A DNA stretch of 21,539 nucleotides from a virus. The first letter of the stretch is position 1. Each line of letters begins with the position of its first letter. The stretch is from positions 1-21,539 of IMG/VR virus record IMGVR_UViG_3300044675_001084. One strand, written 5' to 3'. This document shows positions 1-5,880 of the stretch, one piece after another. The position numbers and the translations under genes were made by a program. The notes beneath the pieces are model-generated. The model was not told the DNA's origin. It was given only the letters and a program-made list of their open reading frames with translations, and searched no databases.

Positions 1-69
1 AAGAAAAAGGTATATATATAGATATGTGCATATGTGCCCATGTATTCTGGCCGCGACTGAAAACAGGCC

Positions 70-258
70 GCCAAACACGCCAATCCGCCAAGAAACACTT
101 TTGTGTGCGACGCGCACCAGGCGCGCATCCTTGGCGTTCTGGGTCATGACATAACTAGTCGGCTAGCAACTTGCTATGTCATAGCCAAGACCGCCAAGAA
201 ATGACCGCGCAAGCTGGCGCGCCCGTCGGCATGGTGTTTTGTCGCCAAGATCGCCAAG
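70..258 (+). repeat. iteron-like GCCAAG repeats in three clusters
   Basis: GCCAA-type hexamers begin at 70, 79 and 87, then 184 and 193, then 244 and 253. Spacing within clusters is 9 nt, except one of 8. The last two clusters are 60 nt apart and each is followed by ATGACCGCGC, so a composite unit occurs twice (184-210 and 244-277). One inverted copy, CTTGGC, is at 130-135. Regular spacing near one helical turn suggests a DNA-binding protein array, but the binding factor is unknown. Confidence 0.5.
146..182. repeat. nested inverted repeat, operator-like
   Basis: ATGACATA at 146-153 and TATGTCAT at 175-182 form an 8-bp perfect inverted repeat. Inside it, CTAG at 155-158 and CTAG at 163-166 form a second small dyad. 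It could be an operator or part of a hairpin. No regulator gene is present in the window to link to it. Confidence 0.45.
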
Positions 259-350
259 CCAGGGCAAATGACCGCGCGCAATCCTGCACGCGCACGCGGT
301 TGCGGGTGTCTGGCAGCGTGGGTAGGGGGGGGTGGGGGCCGACGGGCGCG
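218..350. repeat. 13-bp perfect inverted repeat with 107-nt loop
   Basis: CGCGCCCGTCGGC at 218-230 is exactly complementary to GCCGACGGGCGCG at 338-350. The loop holds the second GCCAAG pair, the second ATGACCGCGC copy, a smaller dyad (ACCGCG 271-276 with CGCGGT 295-300) and a G-run. Thirteen uninterrupted GC-rich pairs are unlikely by chance over this distance. The arms could form a long stem-loop in single-stranded DNA or RNA, or serve as paired protein-binding sites. Confidence 0.6.
320..338 (+). other. G-run with quadruplex potential
   Basis: On the + strand the tract reads GGG, TA, eight G, T, five G. This gives at least four runs of three G with loops of one or two bases, meeting the usual G-quadruplex motif. 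It sits just inside the right arm of the 218-350 inverted repeat. Whether it folds in DNA or RNA is unknown. Confidence 0.45.
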
Positions 351-361
351 TGACTGTCACG
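349..361. promoter_or_regulatory. 13-nt palindrome (CGTGACTGTCACG)
   Basis: This is a perfect 6+1+6 dyad directly abutting the right arm of the long inverted repeat, about 100 nt before the terS start. The size and symmetry fit a dimeric repressor or activator site. An AT-rich stretch with a TATAAC-like hexamer near 396-401 follows, but no convincing -35 partner was found, so no promoter is called. Confidence 0.35.
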
Positions 362-462
362 GGCAGGGTTCGCAAACAATTTTTATTTTTTTTGATATAA
401 CCCCACGCACACAATTTTTTGCATATTGCCCACGCACCCCGCAACGGTTACTGTCGCGCACC

Positions 463-969
463 ATGAGTTTCTACTCTCTGCCCTTTACACCTGAACGGCC
501 CGAGGCAACCGAGGCGCGGTTGGAAGCCATATACGCAGCCGCGCGCTATGGCCTGAAGGGCGACAGCCTAGCGATGGCCGCTGGCCTGACACCCAGCCAG
601 TACCGACGCCTTCAGGAGTTTGACCCGCTGGTCGAGATGGCCGAGATGAAGGGCCGCTCCGAGGGTGAGTTCAACGCCGCCAAGACGCTGTACGACGCCG
701 CCGCCGCGGGCGACGCCAAGGCCGCGCTTGACATCCTCAAGCATCAGCATGGTTGGGTAGCCAAGCAGCAGATCGACGTAAACATCGACCAGCAGATATC
801 TGTGATTGCGGCTTTGGAAAAAGCTGAATTACGTGTTATAGAAGGTCTCTATACGGAAGTGGAGGACGCACCAACGTCCTCCACGTTCCTGACCAACCAA
901 CAAGAGGACATTGTTGATGGCTACCAAACTGATAACGCAAGAGAGGCTGAAAAGTCTACTAGCGTATGA
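463..969 (+). CDS. terS: terminase small subunit (TerS)
   Basis: Predicted DNA-recognition subunit of the packaging motor: it would bind the packaging site and present DNA to TerL. The 168-residue length is close to P22 gp3 (162). Residues 15-52 look like a small helix-turn-helix region (ARYGLKGDSLAMAAGL then a Tyr/Arg-rich helix). A central acidic helical part (about 55-95) is followed by an IDVNIDQQISVIAALEKAE segment (104-122) that I associate with phage small terminases. The frame is open back to 268, but the upstream part is low-complexity, so ATG 463 was chosen; its ribosome site is weak. The last ~18 codons overlap the HNH gene, and the 3' end is AT-richer than the body, so the C-terminal tail may have been replaced when the endonuclease inserted. 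Family assignment is by sequence character plus position before terL. Confidence 0.75.
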   Translation: MSFYSLPFTPERPEATEARLEAIYAAARYGLKGDSLAMAAGLTPSQYRRLQEFDPLVEMAEMKGRSEGEFNAAKTLYDAAAAGDAKAALDILKHQHGWVAKQQIDVNIDQQISVIAALEKAELRVIEGLYTEVEDAPTSSTFLTNQQEDIVDGYQTDNAREAEKSTSV

Positions 970-1426
970 CCCCGACACAGGCGTTTTTTGCTGGCGTACA
1001 CAAACATCAAGCCGAACGCCTGTCGGCGCGCCCGCGGGGTGCTTAGACCACTACGGGTATGTTGTAATCCGTATCGATAAGATACTGTACAAGGCACATC
1101 GTTTAGCATGGCTGTACACGCACGGTGAATGGCCGATTAAAAACATCGACCATATAAATCAAACCCCCGGCGACAACCGGCTATGCAACTTGCGCGAGGC
1201 TAGCCAACATGAAAACAATCAAAACCGAAAATTGCAGCGCAATTCAACTTCTGGCGTTACGGGCGTAACCCTTCACAAAGCTACGCAAAGGTGGCACGCT
1301 CGCATACATACGAGCAATGGGTGTCGTAGTTTAGGGTACTACGACACCAAAGAAGCCGCGGCCAAGGTAAGGCGCGCGGCAGAACGGGAAATTTACCCTT
1401 TTAGGACGCAATATGCAGACGCCTAA
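917..1426 (+). CDS. HNH endonuclease with C-terminal AP2 domain (homing type)
   Basis: A 169-residue HNH nuclease of the HNH_3/AP2 type common as free-standing homing endonucleases in phages. The HNH core runs from about residue 45 to 104: KAHRLAWLYTHG with H61, the IDHIN motif (D78, H79, N81), then N87 and NL at 91-92. Residues 109-165 form an AP2-like DNA-binding domain (SGVTGV, W126, the GYYDTKEAA stretch). ATG 917 was preferred over TTG 911 because AGAGG at 904-908 is well spaced from it. The gene starts 53 nt inside terS and ends 14 nt inside terL, an unusually tight embedding. Its GC content (about 40% in a sampled 60-nt line) is far below the core packaging genes, suggesting recent transfer. 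It probably spreads the element into phages lacking it and need not act in packaging. Confidence 0.85.
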   Translation: MATKLITQERLKSLLAYDPDTGVFCWRTQTSSRTPVGAPAGCLDHYGYVVIRIDKILYKAHRLAWLYTHGEWPIKNIDHINQTPGDNRLCNLREASQHENNQNRKLQRNSTSGVTGVTLHKATQRWHARIHTSNGCRSLGYYDTKEAAAKVRRAAEREIYPFRTQYADA

Positions 1427-2939
1427 ATATAGTGCCACAGACGAAGTAGAGTTGATGAGTCGGCTGTGGGCGCCTAGCATCAAAAACGATCCTTTGGCGT
1501 TTGTGTTGACGGCGTACCCATGGGGCGAGGCAGGTTCGCCGCTAGAACACCATGTAGGCCCGCGTAAGTGGCAACGTCAGATACTGACCGATCTGCGCGA
1601 TCATATCCGCGAAAACAACGGCAAAGTTGATTTTGACACCTTTCGTATGGCAGTGGCGTCAGGCCGTGGAATTGGCAAGTCGGCGCTGGTTAGTTGGCTT
1701 GTAATTTGGATGATGACTACCCGCATTGGCGGGTCTGTTATTGTGTCTGCTAACTCTGAAGCGCAGTTGCGATCAGTGACATGGGCAGAAATTACTAAAT
1801 GGATGGCCATGTCAATTAACAGCCATTGGTTTGAAATAGCTGCTACTCGGATAATGCCCGCTAAATGGCTTACAGAAATTGTCGAACGAGAACTTCGCAA
1901 AGGCACGCGGTATTGGTCGTGCGAAGGACGCTTATGGTCTGAAGAAAACCCAGATGCATACGCAGGGTTGCACAATCACGATGGCGTGATGCTGATCTTT
2001 GACGAAGCGTCCGGTATCCCCGACAGCATCTGGTCGGTCAGTGACGGGTTCTTCACGGAGAACACGCCGCACCGCTTTCATATCGCGTTTTCCAACCCGC
2101 GGCGCAACACCGGGTACTTCTACGAAGCGTTCAACAGCAAGCGTGCGTTCTGGCGCACAAGCAACATCGACGCGCGGGATGTCGAGGGAACCGACAAGAA
2201 CCTGTACCAGCGCATACTCGACGAGTACGGCGCGGATAGCTACCAGGCCAACGTAGAAGTCTATGGTCAGTTCCCGTCAGAAGGCGACGATCAGTTTATC
2301 CCGGTCAATCTCATCGACGACGCCATGAAGCGGCCACGGCAGAAAGACGAAACTGCGCCCATCGTCATCGGCGTCGATCCAGCACGCTTTGGATCGGATG
2401 CTACCGTCATCGCGGTGCGGCAGGGCCGGGACATCATCGACATCAAGCGGCTGCGCGGCGCGGACACGATGGAAGTCGTCGGTCACGTCATCGACGCCAT
2501 AGAGGAGTACAAGCCTGCGCTAACCGTCATCGACGAGGGCGGCCTGGGCGCGGGCGTCGTGGATCGGCTGAAGGAACAGCGGTACAAGATCAGGGGCGTC
2601 AACTTCGGCAGTAAGGCCAAGAACCAGATCATGTGGGGCAACAAGCGCGCCGAGATGTGGGGCGCGATGCGTGACTGGCTCAAGACAGGCAGCGTGCCAG
2701 CGGACAGGTTTCTGAAGTCTGACCTAATCGGGCCTAAGACGAAGCCAGACAGCAAGGGTACGCTGTTCCTTGAGTCCAAGAAAGATATGCGCTCGCGCGG
2801 GCTGGCGTCGCCAGATGCCGCCGACGCTATCGCGGTGACGTTCGCGTTCCCTGTAGCGTCACGCGAAGGGCGCGTTGACAAGAAGCGCACGCACGCGTAT
2901 TCTCCCGGCGGAGTTATCAATTCTTGGATGGGATCATAA
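1413..2939 (+). CDS. terL: terminase large subunit (TerL)
   Basis: The packaging ATPase and DNA-cleaving nuclease, 508 residues against 499 in P22 gp2. The ATPase domain shows Walker A SGRGIGKS (83-90), Walker B VMLIFDEAS (192-200, with D197 and E198) and a coupling-type SNP (227-229). The C-terminal RNase H-like nuclease shows GVDPAR (D322), VIDEGG (D374) and SPDAADA (D468, D471). All expected catalytic groups are present, so it should be active. AGGA at 1403-1406 precedes ATG 1413, which lies inside the HNH gene. Codons 1 to about 190 are clearly AT-richer (43-52% GC in sampled lines) than the rest (58-70%), with a switch near 1985, just before the Walker B strand. That fits a conversion tract linked to the neighbouring endonuclease. 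Confidence 0.95.
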   Translation: MQTPKYSATDEVELMSRLWAPSIKNDPLAFVLTAYPWGEAGSPLEHHVGPRKWQRQILTDLRDHIRENNGKVDFDTFRMAVASGRGIGKSALVSWLVIWMMTTRIGGSVIVSANSEAQLRSVTWAEITKWMAMSINSHWFEIAATRIMPAKWLTEIVERELRKGTRYWSCEGRLWSEENPDAYAGLHNHDGVMLIFDEASGIPDSIWSVSDGFFTENTPHRFHIAFSNPRRNTGYFYEAFNSKRAFWRTSNIDARDVEGTDKNLYQRILDEYGADSYQANVEVYGQFPSEGDDQFIPVNLIDDAMKRPRQKDETAPIVIGVDPARFGSDATVIAVRQGRDIIDIKRLRGADTMEVVGHVIDAIEEYKPALTVIDEGGLGAGVVDRLKEQRYKIRGVNFGSKAKNQIMWGNKRAEMWGAMRDWLKTGSVPADRFLKSDLIGPKTKPDSKGTLFLESKKDMRSRGLASPDAADAIAVTFAFPVASREGRVDKKRTHAYSPGGVINSWMGS

Positions 2940-2944
2940 TTCAA

Positions 2945-3115
2945 ATGGCTAAGATGCCCACCATGAAAATGCCGATGGGGCCAAAGATGCCCAAGCCCAA
3001 GGCCGAGATGGACGCCATCCCGCTGGCGCGCAAGCCTGTGCCGACTTCTGGCGGCAAGGACATCATCAGCATCACCACGCGGATGCGTGAGACGCCCATG
3101 AAGAAGGGCAAGTAA
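2945..3115 (+). CDS. 56-aa Met/Pro/Lys-rich mini-protein, unknown function
   Basis: A short frame starting five bases after the terL stop and ending just before the next mini-gene. The N-terminal half is a run of Met, Pro and Lys (repeated KMPM/PKMPKPK motifs); the rest, with RKPVPTSGGKDI and a basic KKGK end, looks extended. It is strongly basic with no membrane segment. No defined domain is recognised. Tight packing between terL and the following basic gene, and normal coding composition, support translation. A role in packaging or portal assembly is possible from position only. Confidence 0.6.
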   Translation: MAKMPTMKMPMGPKMPKPKAEMDAIPLARKPVPTSGGKDIISITTRMRETPMKKGK

Positions 3116-3116
3116 G

Positions 3117-3257
3117 ATGCCTTTGGTCAAGTCGGCTGGCAAAGAAGCGTTCCGCAAGAACATCAAGGCGGAAGTAAACGCTGGTAAGCCGATCAAACAG
3201 GCTGTAGCGATTGCGTATTCGACGAAGCGCGCTGCGGCTAAAAAGGGTCAGAAGTAA
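3117..3257 (+). CDS. 46-aa basic mini-protein (DUF6496-like)
   Basis: The frame begins at ATG 3117, one base after the preceding stop, and ends five bases before the portal start. The product starts MPLVKSAGKEAFRKNIKAEV and contains NAGKPIKQAVAIAYSTKR, then a Lys/Ala tail. This arrangement (short basic helix, GKP-x-KQAVAIAYS-x-KR core) recurs in small phage and bacterial proteins annotated as DUF6496-like. It is about one quarter Lys/Arg, predicted helical, and may bind DNA. Its place immediately before the portal suggests a packaging-associated role, but function is unknown. Confidence 0.7.
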   Translation: MPLVKSAGKEAFRKNIKAEVNAGKPIKQAVAIAYSTKRAAAKKGQK

Positions 3258-3261
3258 CAAT

Positions 3262-5505
3262 ATGGCTGATCCTACAGGCATGGTAGCGGCTGGAAAAGTC
3301 GCAAACGTAGGGTCTAACCCGGCAAAGTCGTCGAAGGACGACGACAACAAGATGGCCACCATGCGCCATCGCCTCCAGATGGCGCAGTCGGCGTACTCGG
3401 ACAGCCGCGAGGATGAACTGGACGATCTGCGCTTTATGGCCGGGTCGCCAGACAACCAGTGGCAGTGGCCCGCCGACGTGTTGGCCACCCGCGGCGCGGT
3501 GCAGGGCCAGACGATCAACGCTCGCCCGTGCCTGACAATCAACAAGCTGCCGCAGCACGTCCGTCAGGTGACGAACGAGCAGCGCCAGAACCGCCCCAGC
3601 GGCAAGGTCATCCCGGCGGATGACAACGCCGACGTTCAGGTTGCGGAGATTTTCAATGGCGTCGTGCGGCACATTGAGTATATGTCGGACGCCGACGTGG
3701 CCTACGACACTGCCTGCGACAACCAGGTGACCTACGGCGAGGGCTACATCCGCCTGCTGACGGAATACTGCAACGACGAGACGTTCGATCAGGACATCCG
3801 CATTGAGCGGGTGCGCAACTCGTTCAGCGTCTATATGGATCCGACGATCCAAGACCCGTGCGGCGCGGACGCTGAGTGGTGTTTTGTCACCGAGGACATC
3901 CTGCGCGACGAATACGAGCGTATGTTTCCCGACGCATCGCCGATTAGCACGCTGTACAGCCAAGGCGTCGGCAACGATGGTCTGTCGTCGTGGCTTCAAG
4001 AAGACACGATCCGCATCGCGGAATACTTCTACAACACCTACGAAAAAGCCACGCTGCACCTTTACCCAGACAACCAGACTGCGTTCAGCGGCACGCCGCA
4101 GGACAAGCAGCTTACGGCGATGTTTGGCAAACCTATCCGCACCCGCATCGTTGACCGCAAGAAGGTCATGTGGATGAAGACCAACGGGTTCGACATTCTT
4201 GACGAGCGTGAGTGGGCGGGCAAGTGGATTCCCGTCGTCCGCGTCATCGGCAACGAGTGGGAAGTCGAAGGACGCCTGCACATCTCTGGCCTTGTGCGTA
4301 ACGCCAAGGACGCGCAGCGGATGTACAACTACTGGACAAGCCAGGAAGCCGAGATGCTGGCTTTGGCTCCAAAGGCACCTTTCATTGGCTATGGTGGCCA
4401 GTTTGAAGGGTACGAGATGCAGTGGAAGACTGCCAATACGACCAATTGGCCGTATCTGGAAGTCAATCCCGACGTGACGGACGGCGCTGGCTCAGTTCTC
4501 CCCCTGCCTCAGCGCGCACCTCCTCCGTTGCCTCAGACCGGCTTGATCCAGGCCAAGATGGGGGCTGCTGACGACATCAAGGGGACGACGGGGCAGTATG
4601 ACGCCTCGTTGGGCATGGCAGGCAACGAACGCTCTGGAAAGGCCATCCTTGCCCGCGAAAAGCAGGGTGACGTTGGCACTTACCACTACGTCGATAACCT
4701 TGCCCGCGCGATCCGCCACATTACCCGGCAGATCGTCGATATGATCCCCAAGATTTACGACACGCAGCGCATCGCCCGTATCATCGGCGTTGACGGCGAA
4801 GTCAGCATGGTCAAGTTCAATCCGGCCCAGCCGGAGCCGGTCAAGGAAATCCGCGACCAGAACGGCGGAATGATTGAGAAAATCTACAACCCCAGCGTTG
4901 GCACTTACGACGTTATGGTGACGACCGGCCCGGGCTACATGACCAAGCGTCAAGAAGCCTTGGATGCCATGAGCCAGATTTTGCAGACCAACCCGCAGCT
5001 TTGGTCGGTTGCTGGCGATCTGTTCATCAAGAACATGGATTGGCCAGGCGCTCAGGAAATGGCCGAGCGGTTCAAGAAGATTCTTGACCCGAAGGTTTTG
5101 TCGGAAGGCGACCAGTCGCCCGAGATGGCTGCTGCTGCACAGCAGATGGAAGCCATGACGCAGGAGATGAACCGCATGACGGACATCATCCAGAACGTGC
5201 AGGACAGCGTTGCCCAGCGCGAGGTGGACATCAAGGAGTACAAGGCTCAGGTAGACGCCTACGATGCCGAGACGAAGCGTATCAGCGCCGTGCAGAACAG
5301 CATGTCGCCCGAGCAAATCCAAGATATTGTCATGGGAACCATCGCCGCGGCTATGGATACCGGCGATTTGATCGGCGGAGCGCCCGAGATGCGCGAAATG
5401 CCCGACATGGAGCAGCCTAAACCCGCAGAAATGCCCGAAATGGGGGCTATGGAGCCTCAAATGCCCGAAATGGCACCTGAACAACCCCCCGAAGGAATGA
5501 TGTAA
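3262..5505 (+). CDS. P22-like portal protein
   Basis: Predicted dodecameric portal forming the DNA channel at one capsid vertex and docking both TerL and the tail factors. At 747 residues it is close to P22 gp1 (725). The N-terminal quarter has features typical of this family: DELDDLRFMAGSPDNQWQW, the NARPCLTINKLPQHVRQVTN stretch and QVTYGEGYIRLL. Later parts include a Gly-rich ATGQYDASLGMAGNERSGKA-like region (NERSGKAIL is clear) and a long helical crown region. The last ~50 residues are Met/Pro/Glu-rich repeats (PEMxEMPxME) and probably disordered. ATG 3262 was chosen over an in-frame start at 3211 because 3211 lies inside the preceding mini-gene and the residues before MADPTGM look non-native. 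The stop overlaps the next start (TAATG). Confidence 0.92.
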   Translation: MADPTGMVAAGKVANVGSNPAKSSKDDDNKMATMRHRLQMAQSAYSDSREDELDDLRFMAGSPDNQWQWPADVLATRGAVQGQTINARPCLTINKLPQHVRQVTNEQRQNRPSGKVIPADDNADVQVAEIFNGVVRHIEYMSDADVAYDTACDNQVTYGEGYIRLLTEYCNDETFDQDIRIERVRNSFSVYMDPTIQDPCGADAEWCFVTEDILRDEYERMFPDASPISTLYSQGVGNDGLSSWLQEDTIRIAEYFYNTYEKATLHLYPDNQTAFSGTPQDKQLTAMFGKPIRTRIVDRKKVMWMKTNGFDILDEREWAGKWIPVVRVIGNEWEVEGRLHISGLVRNAKDAQRMYNYWTSQEAEMLALAPKAPFIGYGGQFEGYEMQWKTANTTNWPYLEVNPDVTDGAGSVLPLPQRAPPPLPQTGLIQAKMGAADDIKGTTGQYDASLGMAGNERSGKAILAREKQGDVGTYHYVDNLARAIRHITRQIVDMIPKIYDTQRIARIIGVDGEVSMVKFNPAQPEPVKEIRDQNGGMIEKIYNPSVGTYDVMVTTGPGYMTKRQEALDAMSQILQTNPQLWSVAGDLFIKNMDWPGAQEMAERFKKILDPKVLSEGDQSPEMAAAAQQMEAMTQEMNRMTDIIQNVQDSVAQREVDIKEYKAQVDAYDAETKRISAVQNSMSPEQIQDIVMGTIAAAMDTGDLIGGAPEMREMPDMEQPKPAEMPEMGAMEPQMPEMAPEQPPEGMM

Positions 5506-5870
5506 TGGCTGGCTGCGCCGATTTTGTAGGTATGCTGTTTCTGGCGCGGGATGTAGCCCATTCTGCGCACTTGAACACACGCAGCTACGCCAAACACATC
5601 GCTTTGAACGAGTTTTACGACGGTGTTATTGACCTGGCGGACAAGTTTGCAGAAGCCTATCAGGGCAAATACGGGCTGATTGGTCCTATCTCACTCATGT
5701 CGGCTAAAAAGACCAACAACGTGGTTGAGTTTTTGGAAGGCCAAGTGGACGACCTTGACGAAATGCGTTACAAGGTTGTCGATAAGGATTGTACCCCGAT
5801 CCAGAACATCATCGACGAGATTTTTGGGTTGTATTATTCAACGCTCTACAAACTGAAATTCTTGGCGTAA
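5505..5870 (+). CDS. DUF5856-like protein, unknown function
   Basis: A 121-residue, mostly helical protein. The segment LFLARDVAHSAHLNTRSYAKH, then ALNEFYDGVIDLADKFAEAYQGKYG, resembles the DUF5856 family found in tailed-phage genomes. The helical pattern with spaced His and Glu (H18, H21, H31, E36, E49) recalls ferritin/Dps-like bundles, but I cannot confirm a metal site. It begins on the portal stop codon (TAATG), so it is translationally coupled and probably made in proportion to portal. Its role in the virion or in the infected cell is unknown. Confidence 0.75.
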   Translation: MAGCADFVGMLFLARDVAHSAHLNTRSYAKHIALNEFYDGVIDLADKFAEAYQGKYGLIGPISLMSAKKTNNVVEFLEGQVDDLDEMRYKVVDKDCTPIQNIIDEIFGLYYSTLYKLKFLA

Positions 5871-5880
5871 GGACTATTAA

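Larger units (their letters stand above)
1..462. other. non-coding control-like region upstream of the terminase genes
   Basis: No credible gene is seen on either strand here. The first 50 bases are AT-rich with a TATATATATA run. Further on come clustered GCCAAG repeats, two copies of ATGACCGCGC (201-210 and 268-277), several inverted repeats, a G-run that could fold as a quadruplex and an AT-rich stretch (380-425). A 9-bp direct repeat, CCCACGCAC, lies at 402-410 and 429-437. The density of short repeats next to terS fits a packaging, replication or transcription control region, but the sequence alone does not say which. The terS frame is open through 268-462, but that extension is low-complexity and is not taken as coding. 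Confidence 0.6.

Noticed and set aside
70-258. CRISPR-like array from the GCCAAG repeats
   Set aside because: Repeats are only 6-9 nt with tiny, irregular spacers and no cas gene; an iteron-type reading fits better.
268-462. N-terminal extension of TerS back to ATG 268
   Set aside because: The added residues are Arg/Gly/Ala-rich low complexity covering the G-run and palindromes, and the family-like sequence begins at MSFYSL.
3238-5580. two long minus-strand frames opposite the portal gene
   Set aside because: Both mirror the GC-rich portal codons, have no start signals and show no domain.
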